From contig JANXMQ010000161.1 of NCBI GenBank assembly GCA_025354565.1, forward strand, positions 1-64,000: DNA of 64,000 bases, given 5' to 3'. Of the stretch, positions 1 to 8,284 are shown in pieces. The notes under the pieces were generated by a model that had not been told where the DNA came from, made no database searches, and saw only the letters and a list, made by a program, of their open reading frames with translations. Position numbers and translations under genes: made by a program. This DNA comes from Akkermansiaceae bacterium (GTDB lineage Bacteria; Verrucomicrobiota; Verrucomicrobiia; Verrucomicrobiales; Akkermansiaceae). Position 1 is the first letter of the stretch. Each line of letters opens with the position of its first letter.

Positions 1-2
1 AA

Positions 3-50
3 TGGCTGCCCGGTCTGCCGGACGAGGCCGCGCTCCTGCTCAGCGGGTGA
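3..50 (+). CDS. Possible 3' end of a gene running in from the left
   Basis: The first bases are open in one forward frame and end at a TGA with the residues WLPGLPDEAALLLSG. This reads like a natural C-terminus, but only 15 codons are visible, so neither the gene nor its family can be identified. The next 226 bases, up to the end of the following gene, hold no convincing gene; short forward frames there are antisense to or unrelated to the real gene downstream. Confidence 0.3.
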   Translation, partial: WLPGLPDEAALLLSG

Positions 51-276
51 AAACCGATCCCTTTGCCATCATCCGGACCCGCCATCAAACGCCTTGCTCA
101 AAGGTGCCCCACGAACACGCCCATTTTCCTTTTTAGGTTTATAGTTTACGTCCCAGATTACCGTAAATTCACCGATGGATCAAAGTCTTCACTCGCAAAG
201 CGCGCATGGACCAGTGCGCAAGACATTCTCAAAGATGAACCCCTCGTCCTTCGCGAGCCGGGCTGTGAGCCTATCG

Positions 277-1134
277 CTACTGCCGCAACGACGCCTGCAA
301 TTCAATCAGCGGCTGGATGCTCAACTGGATGAAACCGCGCCGCGATTGATCGAAGTCGAGGATCACCGCCATCGTAAGCGCGATGACGAGCGGGAGCATC
401 ACAGCGTTCAGCACAAATCGCCGGCCCAGCGCGCCCGCGCCGTAGTTGCTGGCGAAGCATCCGAATGCGGCGACGGTGAGCAGCAGCACCGTCACGCCGC
501 CCGGAATCCGTGCGCGTGCCGCCGCGATGCGCTCGGCACTGGTGTTGATCGTCTCATTCAGTGACTCGATGAAAAGCCCCGTGATGTGCGTCGGCGCCTC
601 CTTTGCCGCCTCCTCCGCGTGGCGCCACAGCTCGCTCTGGATTTCCGCGCCCGTCCTTATTGCCTGCGCGAACACTGCGGGATCGTCCATGCCGCTGTGA
701 AATCCCACACGCGTGTCCACATAGCGGCGCAGCAGTTCCTTCACCGGCATGACGTGCGGCTCCGGCAGCATCGCGGCGCGCAGCCATGTCGTGCCGATCG
801 CGTTCGCTTCCTTCACCACCAGCTCGCGCCGCCGGTCAAAACGATCGAGCGCCATCGCGAAGGTAAAGCCGAGCAGCAGCGCGAGCAGGCCGAGCACCGC
901 ATTTTCGATTCCGCCGATCAGGCTCCGCCGCGCATCGTCGCCGCACCGATGCACGCGCAACCCCGCGCGAAAGCCCGCCTCGCCAAACCCGAGCAGCAAG
1001 ACGGCCGCGACCAAGGCAAACACCCACTCGGAACCAAACACTGAGGCAGAGATAACGGGCATGATTACCAGCGACCCAAGGTCACAACGTAAGTCAGCGG
1101 CGATTGAAGCATTGATAAGGTGTTTTGGATCCAT
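277..1134 (-). CDS. DUF4239-like (bestrophin-like) membrane protein
   Basis: The predicted protein has two hydrophobic segments near the N-terminus (residues about 20-45 and 75-95), a charged middle region, and two more near the C-terminus (about 210-260). The stretch after the second segment, with MALDRFDRRRELVV followed by EANAIGTTWLRA and LPEP, is the hallmark of the bacterial DUF4239/bestrophin-like family, whose function is not established. Four membrane segments with a large cytoplasmic middle domain fit that family. I chose the ATG (MDPKHLIN). A GTG 12 codons upstream is also possible, but it would overlap the broken gene behind it. Family assignment is fairly sure; any ion-channel role is inference only. 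Confidence 0.75.
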   Translation of the reverse strand: MDPKHLINASIAADLRCDLGSLVIMPVISASVFGSEWVFALVAAVLLLGFGEAGFRAGLRVHRCGDDARRSLIGGIENAVLGLLALLLGFTFAMALDRFDRRRELVVKEANAIGTTWLRAAMLPEPHVMPVKELLRRYVDTRVGFHSGMDDPAVFAQAIRTGAEIQSELWRHAEEAAKEAPTHITGLFIESLNETINTSAERIAAARARIPGGVTVLLLTVAAFGCFASNYGAGALGRRFVLNAVMLPLVIALTMAVILDFDQSRRGFIQLSIQPLIELQASLRQ

Positions 1135-1149
1135 GTCTTTTTCTGGGTC

Positions 1150-1641
1150 GGTTATTGAGTTGGTCTGCACTCACATCGCATTCGGCTCTGCACGATGCCG
1201 CTCAGTCCATCCTGATGCGCATCGTTTGGAAAGCGTTTCCTGACCGCCTTGTTGAAAGCCTTCTTCGCCGTGCGCTCGTCCGCATCGGGCACCGCACCGG
1301 GAAATTGATGAAGCACATCGTTCGGCAAACCGGGGACTTCGGCAGCGGTGCCTTGAACACATCCTCCTGCGACACATAAGGCACAATCGTGCAGATGATG
1401 AGGTTCCAGTCCTTATTCAGCGCGAGCGGGATAACCGGCTGAAAGTTCAGCTTGTATTGCGTGCCCTTGTCTAACGGCCCCATGCGGAAGTTGAAGTTAC
1501 TTTGAAACGGCACGCTGATGAGCGAGGCTACGGGTTGGCAAGCTGCCTGACTAACTCCTCGTCGCTCTGCTGCGCAAATAGACTGCTGATGAAAGTCAGC
1601 GGGAAAATAAGCGCGGCGGGGATGGAACGGGTTAGTTTCAT
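1150..1641 (-). pseudogene. Frameshifted, truncated outer-membrane protein of the 'neuromedin U-like' transporter family
   Basis: Reading leftwards from the ATG gives a signal peptide (MKLTRSIPAALIFPLT) and then SDEELVRQLANP, where a stop appears. Adding one base at a run of C restores the frame with VASLISVPFQSNFNF, then LNFQPVIPLALNKDWNLI and PYVSQEDVF. The frame changes again near base 1368. The third frame carries QDGLSGIVQS, which matches the GLGDxxQS block of the same family. These blocks are typical of a family of about 270-residue beta-barrel proteins misannotated as neuromedin U. The C-terminal half of the barrel is missing and the next gene starts there. At least two frameshifts plus truncation make this a decayed gene. 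Confidence 0.65.
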
Positions 1642-1671
1642 GGGTTGATGCTGATGCCAGGGACGGGCAGT

Positions 1672-3069
1672 TTACTCCGCTCCGAGAAGCTTGGGTGCGG
1701 TCCACTTGCCGCTGAGAGCCTCTTCTTTCGGCCAGTAGAGGCGCATGGCCATGAAGAACCGTCCGCGCGGCGCGGGCAGCCAGTTGGCTTCCTTGTCCTT
1801 GCCGGGATTTTCGTGCTGGATGAGCAGCGTCAGCCCGCCGTCCTCATCCAACTTGAACTGCGGCAACATCGGCTTGTTGAGTAGGTATCGGTTGAGCGGA
1901 TTGGCGTAGAGCAGGCTCGATGGCAGCTCATACATGGTCAGCGACCAGAAGCCGTTAGCTGGTGGGAACTGACCCGGCGCAAAGCGTAAGGTGTAACGCT
2001 TGGTGGTGGCGTCCAAGGGTTGCCCCTCCGCATCGACCGTGTAAATCGGATACATCGCCTCATCTCTGGAATTACCGTAGATCCCAAGGATCGCTGCGGC
2101 CATGCGGTAGGTGTAGTTGTTCTTCAAATACTCCCGCGTGCCGAACATGTCACCGGAGGTGACTTCCTTCGCATCGACCCGTTTCTTTAGAGCCGCTTGT
2201 TCGGCCCAGGCGTCGGCGATCCCAGCCTCGATGGCCGTCTTCGTTTCCGGCGAGAGTTTGCTCGTGTCGAAATTCATTCCAGCGCCGACGCCGATCTTGG
2301 CAAAGCGCGCCATGAGGTCTTTCTCGGAAGGTTGCGTGGGACAGAACTGCAAAACGAAGTTGAGGATGTTGAAAGCCTCGAGCGATGTCTTCAGACCCTC
2401 AGGTGTCAGTGGCTTAATGAATTCAACCGTCGGCGAGGCCTTGGGTGCTGGCTGGCCGAGGAAGGAGGAAAGCGGCTGCACTTTGTAGCCCGCTTGCACT
2501 TTCTTGACCGCATCGAGGTCGGCGGCACTGAAGAGCTGGGTGCGATAGATGCCGAGCACCAAGTCCGTTTCCGAGCGAATCACTTTCTTTACGCCTTTGG
2601 GCGTCTCACCTTCCCAGTTCGGCCCCGCGATGACGAAACTGCCACCTTCATTCCCCGTGGTCCGACTACCGATGTAATCGAAGTTATGCGTGTAGGCATC
2701 TACCAACTGGATGCTGAAGTAGCGCTCCTTTTCAATCGCCGGCACCGTGAGCACAATGGGTTCAGCGCGCAGGTCCATTCCCACCATCGAGTAGGGCGTG
2801 TCGGAATTGGGAGTCTGGACGGCCTTATCCTCCGGGGTATAGACCCGCGGGGTGTTCTTAATCTCGTTCCAAGGCCCTTTGTATTCGGGGCTTTCCCGAT
2901 TGACGAAGTAGGCGTGCAGGATGCGGTAGCCATCCACCATCGGGTAGCCATAGGTATAGGCTTCCCTGGCGATGGCGCGGGTTTCTGCGGAGGTTACGTC
3001 GGCAGCATTAGTAGTGCTGCCGAGTGTCCACCCGAGGGCGAGCAGACTTAGAATAAGTTGTGTTTTCAT
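1672..3069 (-). CDS. Secreted DUF1254/DUF1214 protein
   Basis: This 465-residue protein starts with a clear signal peptide ending near ALGWTLGSTTNA and so should act in the periplasm or outside the cell. The N-terminal half has DUF1254 features: AREAYTYGYPMVDGYR near residue 35, a TPNSDTPYS block near 88 and GRRT/GNEGG-like motifs near 135. The C-terminal third carries the DUF1214 features FAPGQFPPANGFWSLTMY and NPLNRYLL. Proteins with this two-domain layout are common in Verrucomicrobia and Proteobacteria, usually without known function. It lies 53 bases downstream of the sulfatase gene on the same strand, so the two may be co-transcribed. The family call is firm and the biochemical role is unknown. 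Confidence 0.85.
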   Translation of the reverse strand: MKTQLILSLLALGWTLGSTTNAADVTSAETRAIAREAYTYGYPMVDGYRILHAYFVNRESPEYKGPWNEIKNTPRVYTPEDKAVQTPNSDTPYSMVGMDLRAEPIVLTVPAIEKERYFSIQLVDAYTHNFDYIGSRTTGNEGGSFVIAGPNWEGETPKGVKKVIRSETDLVLGIYRTQLFSAADLDAVKKVQAGYKVQPLSSFLGQPAPKASPTVEFIKPLTPEGLKTSLEAFNILNFVLQFCPTQPSEKDLMARFAKIGVGAGMNFDTSKLSPETKTAIEAGIADAWAEQAALKKRVDAKEVTSGDMFGTREYLKNNYTYRMAAAILGIYGNSRDEAMYPIYTVDAEGQPLDATTKRYTLRFAPGQFPPANGFWSLTMYELPSSLLYANPLNRYLLNKPMLPQFKLDEDGGLTLLIQHENPGKDKEANWLPAPRGRFFMAMRLYWPKEEALSGKWTAPKLLGAE

Positions 3070-3122
3070 GGTTTAGTTAATCAGATTGCTTTTCGTTGCG
3101 AATGGTTGCCGCAGTTGAATGG

Positions 3123-5519
3123 TCAATCCCTGATTCCGATCTCTTCTCTGGCTTTTTTAATTTCCGCTTCTTCTTCCGGGGTGAGCTTGTTGTCGCTGAG
3201 TTGGATCATGACCTTTTTCAAGTCGCCGGTGAACTTGAATGGCACATGGTAGTCTTCACTGACCGGCGTGCCAGTGTCTTCACCGATGTCGAGCGTCTCA
3301 TCGACCGAGAAAAGGAGTGGCACGGTGCGTTCGATTCTGCCGTTCGCTGCGGGTTTGTCGTCCACGTTGATCGTGACGGCACCGCCTTTGCCCATGCCTT
3401 TGCCATCGTATTTGAAATCCACCACGATGACGTGTTTACCGGGCGTGAGCTGGTCCTTGCCAGTGATGCTGACGCGGAATTTTCCGATGAGGTTGTAGTG
3501 GAAAACGGGCTTGCCTTGAAGGAGGTAAAGTCCCCAACCGTTGAAGCGACCACCCTGAGTAATGATTACCCCTTCCGCACCACCTTCGGGAATGTTCACC
3601 TCGGCGGCGATTTTGAAAGACTTGTTTTTGATGTCTGGCGAGCTGCCCGCAGGAATCCGCGTCATGCCGGGGTAGTAGGTGAATAGGGAGCGACCAGCGG
3701 TGAGGCTGGGGCGGTTGGCGCTGGCCAGACGCTCGATCTTGCTGTTGTCCAGCGGCAAGACATTGTATCTGGCGGCTTCGATCCAGAAGAGCTCCTGCAT
3801 TTCGCGTAGCTTTTTGGGTTCGCTGGCGGCCAAGTTGTTAGACTGGCTGAAATCTTTGGTCATATCGTACAGCTCCCATTGATAATCATCGACGTCGATC
3901 GTTTTACCCACGGCCCACGGGGCAAGTGGTGGCGTGGTAGCGGCGACCCAGCCGTCATTGTAAATGGCGCGGTTGGCAAATATCTCGAAGTATTGCGTGC
4001 GGTGCCTCGGAGTGGCTTTTGCATCGTCGAAGGTATAAACCATGCTTGTTCCCTCGATTGGCTTTTGCGGCACGCCGTTGAGCACGGAAGGCGATTGCAC
4101 ACCGGCGGCTTCGAGAATGGTGGGTGCGATGTCGACGATGTGACTGAATTGGGTGCGAATGCCGCCCTTGTCCTTGATTCGTGCGGGCCAGGAAATGACC
4201 AATCCGTTGCGCGTGCCGCCAAAGTGTGATGCCACTTGTTTGGCCCACTGGAAGGGTGTGTTCATCGCGTGTGCCCAACCGATCGGGTAGTGGTTAGATG
4301 TCGTCGGTCCGCCGAGTTCGTCCATCCGCGCCATCAGGTCTTTGAAATCCTCCGGCGTGGCATTGTAGAAGGACATCTCGTTGAGCAAGCCCTGCGGGCC
4401 GCCCTCGGCGCTGGCCCCATTGTCGCCCTGCATGTAGATGACGAGGGTGTTGTCGAGATCGCCCGTTTCCCCAATGGCATCAATGATGCGGCCCATCTGG
4501 TCATCGCAGTAAGCAAGCGACGCGGCATAGACTTCCATCATGTGAGAATAGAGTTTTTTCTGATCGGCATTGAGATCGTCCCACGCGCCAATGCCTGCGG
4601 AACGCGTAGTCAATTTTGTATCTGCTGGCACGACGCCCAGTGCCTTCTGCCGTGCCAATGTTTCCACACGCATTTTATCCCATCCCTGATCGAATTTACC
4701 TTTGAATTTGGCGATCCAATCTTTGGGCGCGTGATGCGGCGCGTGCGAGGTGCCTGGAGCGTAATAGGCCATCCAAGGCTTGCCGGGCGCTACGGAATGC
4801 AGCAGGCGAATGCGATTGATGCAATGATCTGCCATGTCTTTCTCGAAGAAATAATCTTTGGCATCGTGAGGGGGTTCAACCGGTGTGGTGTTTTCAAAAA
4901 TGGCCGGTGACCACTGGCTGGTGCCGCCGCCGATGAAGCCATAAAAATACTCGAATCCAAGGCCGGTGGGCCACAGGTCGAAAGGGCCAGCTTGGCTTGT
5001 CTGCCAATCGGGGACGTTGTGATTTTTCCCGTACCATGCGGTATTGTATCCGTTTTGTTTGAGCACTTCCGCGAAGGTGCCGCAGCTCTTGGACATGAGG
5101 GTATTGTAGCCGGGAAACCCGGTGCCAGCTTCCATCACAACGCCGGTGCCATTGGTATGGTGATTGCGACCGGAAAGCAGTGCCGAGCGAGAAGGTGAGC
5201 AAAGCGCACAGGTGTTAAATTGCGTGTAACGAAGACCGCTTTTCGCCAGCCGATCCATCGTCGCCGTGGGAACCGGCCCGCCGAATGTGGACGAAGCGCC
5301 GAAGCCGACATCATCGGTTAGAATGACCAGCACGTTGGGTGCATCCTTGGGAGCGATCGTTGCCGCTGGAAAGTCCTTGGTGGAATCTTTCACCGTCCGT
5401 CCGATCTGGCCTTTGAATGGCGGCTCAGGGCGGGGTAGGACTTCCTGCGCTCGTGCCATTGAAACGAACACCGCGCCCAGTGCTAGGCTGAGGATTACGA
5501 GCTTGGTTGTGATTTTCAT
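3123..5519 (-). CDS. Secreted arylsulfatase (formylglycine-dependent type I)
   Basis: The 798-residue product would hydrolyse sulfate esters outside the cytoplasm. A signal peptide (MKITTKLVILSLALG...ARAQ) supports the chosen ATG; reading further upstream would put about 39 unlikely residues before it. The sulfatase domain begins with NVLVILTDDVGFG, giving the metal-binding aspartates. It contains CALCSPSRSALLSGR, the C-x-P-S-R motif whose cysteine is matured to formylglycine, and later DNGASAEGG. Residues after about 600 look like an added beta-sandwich (GGRFNGWGLYLLQGKP, DFKYDGKGMGKGG), usual in the long arylsulfatases of this group. A maturation enzyme is not encoded in the window. Substrate is unknown; the nearby rhamnose kinase makes a sulfated rhamnose polymer a reasonable guess only. 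Confidence 0.93.
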   Translation of the reverse strand: MKITTKLVILSLALGAVFVSMARAQEVLPRPEPPFKGQIGRTVKDSTKDFPAATIAPKDAPNVLVILTDDVGFGASSTFGGPVPTATMDRLAKSGLRYTQFNTCALCSPSRSALLSGRNHHTNGTGVVMEAGTGFPGYNTLMSKSCGTFAEVLKQNGYNTAWYGKNHNVPDWQTSQAGPFDLWPTGLGFEYFYGFIGGGTSQWSPAIFENTTPVEPPHDAKDYFFEKDMADHCINRIRLLHSVAPGKPWMAYYAPGTSHAPHHAPKDWIAKFKGKFDQGWDKMRVETLARQKALGVVPADTKLTTRSAGIGAWDDLNADQKKLYSHMMEVYAASLAYCDDQMGRIIDAIGETGDLDNTLVIYMQGDNGASAEGGPQGLLNEMSFYNATPEDFKDLMARMDELGGPTTSNHYPIGWAHAMNTPFQWAKQVASHFGGTRNGLVISWPARIKDKGGIRTQFSHIVDIAPTILEAAGVQSPSVLNGVPQKPIEGTSMVYTFDDAKATPRHRTQYFEIFANRAIYNDGWVAATTPPLAPWAVGKTIDVDDYQWELYDMTKDFSQSNNLAASEPKKLREMQELFWIEAARYNVLPLDNSKIERLASANRPSLTAGRSLFTYYPGMTRIPAGSSPDIKNKSFKIAAEVNIPEGGAEGVIITQGGRFNGWGLYLLQGKPVFHYNLIGKFRVSITGKDQLTPGKHVIVVDFKYDGKGMGKGGAVTINVDDKPAANGRIERTVPLLFSVDETLDIGEDTGTPVSEDYHVPFKFTGDLKKVMIQLSDNKLTPEEEAEIKKAREEIGIRD

Positions 5520-5755
5520 CGTTATAGTTATAAGATTATGGATTGAATCTGGATGACTGGGAAAAGCGAAATTAAGAAGCGCACCGAATACCCGGATCAT
5601 GCGCGAGGAACTTAGCTTACCCGAGTGCCTTGCCAAAGTTATTTTGTTTTTTTTAGCTAGAAACCCAGTCGTCCAATGCGGTATTTCCTCGGAATTTGCA
5701 GTTTTGAAACTTTCCTGAGAAACCTTCTCCGTTTATAGCTAACAGATCGGCTGGT

Positions 5756-7240
5756 TCATGGGATGTCAAGGACTGCCCTGAAGCGCACGAATGCGATTTC
5801 CCACGCCTCTGGATTGGTGGGGGAAAAGGTCCGGAACTCGAACGAGCGCCGGATCAGGTCACGACCCGCTTGGAGATCCGCGAGGTGGCCGGTGCCGATC
5901 ATTTGGGTGATCACATTGCCACACGACGTGGCTTCCACCGGGCCAGCGATCACTTCGATCCCCAGCGCGTCGGCCGTCGCCTGGCTGAGAAGTTCGTTCT
6001 GGATGCCGCCGCCGCCCGCGTGCAGGCGGGTGAAATCGCGGCCTGTTAGAGAGCAGATGTCATCGAACACCACACGGTATTTGAGCGCCAGCGATTCGGT
6101 AGCCACGCGCAGGATCTGGCCCTTGTCTTGGGGGACGGCTTGGCCGGTTTTCTCGCAGTATGCGCGGATCTTGGCGGGCATTTCACCGGGACTGGCGAAG
6201 GTCGCGTCATCTGGATCAATGAACGCGGTGAAGGGCGTGGCCGCGTTCGCCAGCGTCGCCATTTCCGCGTAGCTGAGGTTTTCACCATCCAACTCCCACT
6301 GCCGCTTGCATTCCTGAATCAACCACAGGCCACCGATGTTTTTTAAAAATCTAACACTCTGCGCCACGCCGAGTTCGTTGCAGAAACCATGAGCCAGGGC
6401 CGCAGGGCTGGTGATCGGCTCGGTGGCCTCGACGCCCATGATCGACCAAGTGCCGGAGGAGAGCCATAAATTTTCCCCATGGCTCATTGGGATGCCTGCC
6501 ACCGCCGCCGCCGTGTCATGACTGGCCGTGGCCACCACTGGAATCCCCGCCCGACCGATGATCCGCGCCACTTCCTCACGGATCGGACCCAACAGCGCGC
6601 CGGGCGTGACCACCTCGCCGAACAACTTGCGCGGCAAGCCCAGTGCCTCGATCACGCTCCACGCCCAGTCACCGGTGCGCGGATCTAACAATTGCGAGGT
6701 CGAGGCGACGGTCCGCTCCACCGCCTGCCGTCCGGTCAGCCAATAAGCCAGTATATCCGGCACGAACAACAGCCGCTCCGCATTCATCAGAGCGGGACTC
6801 GCCTTGCGCTTGGCTGCTAACAGATGCAACGAGCTGTTATAGAAATTCGTCTTGATCCCGGTCCGCGCATACACCTCCGCCTCCGGTATGATCCCGTGCA
6901 TCACCTCCGCCATCCCCTCGAACCGCGGGTCGCGATATTGATGCGGCATTCCGAGCAGCTCGCCGGTTTCATCGATCAGACCAAAATCGCAGCCCCAGGT
7001 ATCGATGCCGATCGAGACGATGGCCTCGCCATGCAGCAGCACCGCGCGGCGCAGGCCCTCCAAAATCTCACGATACAACCCGACGATGTTCCAAAACGCG
7101 CCGCCGGGCAGATCGGTGCCGGGATTGTCGAAGCGGTGGACTTCCGCCAGTTCCAACGTTTGTAAATCGGTCTTCGCGGCGATCACACGACCGCTGCCCG
7201 CACCCAAATCCACGGCGATAAATACTTTTGCAGATGTCAT
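5756..7240 (-). CDS. rhaB: Rhamnulokinase
   Basis: This FGGY-family sugar kinase phosphorylates L-rhamnulose at O1, the second step of L-rhamnose catabolism in the cytoplasm. The N-terminus VFIAVDLGAGSGRV is the first phosphate-binding motif. SIGIDTWGCDFGLIDETG and HQYRDPR match rhamnulokinases closely; ASHDTAAAVAGIP and LHAGGGGIQNELLSQ are the later ATP-site motifs. At about 494 residues it is of normal length. I chose the second ATG (MTSAKVF), which fits the family start; an ATG eight codons upstream is also open. The gene stands alone, about 50 kb from the isomerase and importer, but is divergent to a mutarotase-like gene. A perfect 15-base inverted repeat covers its start. Confidence 0.9.
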   Translation of the reverse strand: MTSAKVFIAVDLGAGSGRVIAAKTDLQTLELAEVHRFDNPGTDLPGGAFWNIVGLYREILEGLRRAVLLHGEAIVSIGIDTWGCDFGLIDETGELLGMPHQYRDPRFEGMAEVMHGIIPEAEVYARTGIKTNFYNSSLHLLAAKRKASPALMNAERLLFVPDILAYWLTGRQAVERTVASTSQLLDPRTGDWAWSVIEALGLPRKLFGEVVTPGALLGPIREEVARIIGRAGIPVVATASHDTAAAVAGIPMSHGENLWLSSGTWSIMGVEATEPITSPAALAHGFCNELGVAQSVRFLKNIGGLWLIQECKRQWELDGENLSYAEMATLANAATPFTAFIDPDDATFASPGEMPAKIRAYCEKTGQAVPQDKGQILRVATESLALKYRVVFDDICSLTGRDFTRLHAGGGGIQNELLSQATADALGIEVIAGPVEATSCGNVITQMIGTGHLADLQAGRDLIRRSFEFRTFSPTNPEAWEIAFVRFRAVLDIP

Positions 7241-7326
7241 TTTCAAATCGTGTTTGGTGGCCATCGTTTTTCAAGCCAATGCCGGATGCAACTCTGAATC
7301 CCGGATGAAAGGAAAATGACATCTGC
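7230..7326. repeat. 15-bp perfect inverted repeat around the rhaB start
   Basis: The arm GCAGATGTCATTTTC at 7230-7244 recurs as its exact reverse complement GAAAATGACATCTGC at 7312-7326, separated by 67 bases. The left arm contains the ATG ACA TCT GC that begins rhaB on the minus strand, so the right arm presents the same start sequence on the plus strand. It may be an operator, an mRNA structure, or the scar of a small inverted duplication. The repeat is seen directly; its role is not known. Confidence 0.75.
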
Positions 7327-7354
7327 GATATCTACAAATGACATAGGCCGCACG

Positions 7355-7383
7355 TTGACAGCGGGCACGGTCTGCACCATAAA
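7355..7383 (+). promoter_or_regulatory. Likely sigma-70 type promoter for the mutarotase-like lipoprotein
   Basis: A perfect TTGACA is followed after 17 bases by CATAAA, which matches four of six positions of the -10 consensus. Transcription would be expected to start within one or two bases of the ATG at 7389, so the message may be leaderless. There is no ribosome binding site between the -10 box and the ATG, which agrees with this. Confidence 0.45.
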
Positions 7384-7388
7384 GACCC

Positions 7389-7961
7389 ATGTTTTTTTGT
7401 CGCGGTTTGCTTGCTCTCGGCGTGGCGTCCCTGTCACTGGGGTGTGCCGTTCTGAATTCCGATCAATCCTGGCAGGCGGCGGTGGACCGACAGGCAGGGC
7501 AGCTCGGCTATCGCAACTGGATCGTCATCGCGGAGGCTTCATTTCCCGCGCAAAGTCGGCCTGGAGTCCATCAGGTGACGGCTTCCGTGGATGTCCCGGA
7601 AGCTGTGGATTATGTGCTACGGACACTCGAACAAACGGAAAGCGTCAAGCCGCAGGTCTATGTGACCCGGGAATTGCGCTCAGTGGAAAATGACTTCGCA
7701 CCGGGCATCGAGGACCTCCGCAAGCGATTGCAAAATTCCCTCCACGGCCACGAGACCACCGAACTCGATCAACAATCCCTGCTCACTTTGTTAGAAGATG
7801 CCAACCGCAGCTTCGACGTGCTGGTGATCCGCACGCCCACCGCCCTGCCCTATTCCTCCGTTTTTCTGGAACTCCAACCGGGATACTGGGACGTGGACTC
7901 GGAAACTCGCCTGCGCCAAAAAATCGAACGTGAACGTGCGCAAAAACTCGCGCGCCCCTGA
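7389..7961 (+). CDS. Lipoprotein resembling RbsD/FucU sugar mutarotases
   Basis: The product has a short hydrophobic leader ending in a lipobox (SLSLGC), so it is probably anchored to a membrane facing the periplasm. The rest resembles the RbsD/FucU family, which interconverts sugar anomers: GYRNWIVIAEASFPAQS corresponds to the family's early strand and catalytic region, and LPYSSVFLELQPGYW to its end. Family members are usually cytoplasmic and about 140 residues; the lipoprotein leader is unusual. It is divergent from rhamnulokinase, which supports a role with rhamnose or a related sugar. The domain call is made from sequence pattern only, and substrate is inferred from neighbours. Confidence 0.6.
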   Translation: MFFCRGLLALGVASLSLGCAVLNSDQSWQAAVDRQAGQLGYRNWIVIAEASFPAQSRPGVHQVTASVDVPEAVDYVLRTLEQTESVKPQVYVTRELRSVENDFAPGIEDLRKRLQNSLHGHETTELDQQSLLTLLEDANRSFDVLVIRTPTALPYSSVFLELQPGYWDVDSETRLRQKIERERAQKLARP

Positions 7962-7968
7962 GCGCATC

Positions 7969-8274
7969 GTGCATACTCCCCGCGTGAGCCGCAAAGACGA
8001 AGAACTCCGCCTTGACCGTGAAGCGGCCTGGATCGGCGATGCCGTCCTCGCCCTGTTTGCCCGTGAATTCGTCCTGCGCGAGCGCAAGGCCATGGACGGC
8101 GAGTGGTTTACACGCCTGACCTCCAACGACTTTCTCAGTGCCTTTGGCAACCCGACTCGTGTCGAAGCCTCTATTGGCAAGCTCTATCTCGCCGAGGGAC
8201 TGGCCGCTGCATTCGCCTGGATGGATGCCGAACTCATCCCGCTGTTCCGCAAACAAATCGCGAAAAAAGGCTAA
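7969..8274 (+). CDS. Mini-RNase III-like protein
   Basis: The motif EAAWIGDAVLALFARE resembles the RNase III signature as it appears in mini-III enzymes, where the usual ERLEFLGDAVL is relaxed to a form like LAYIGDAVYEL. The aspartate of GDAV is conserved. The rest is helical (DGEWFTRLTSNDFLSAFGNP, EASIGKLYLAEGLAAAF), as expected for a small all-helical RNase III domain with no double-stranded RNA-binding domain. Mini-III enzymes trim 23S rRNA precursors. The start is uncertain: several GTG codons lie between 7930 and 7984, and I chose one just after the preceding gene ends. It is likely co-transcribed with that gene. Confidence 0.55.
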   Translation: MHTPRVSRKDEELRLDREAAWIGDAVLALFAREFVLRERKAMDGEWFTRLTSNDFLSAFGNPTRVEASIGKLYLAEGLAAAFAWMDAELIPLFRKQIAKKG

Positions 8275-8284
8275 AATTCAGACC

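Noticed and set aside
2197-3051. 284-codon plus-strand frame
   Set aside because: It is antisense to the DUF1254/DUF1214 protein, which has a signal peptide and family motifs.
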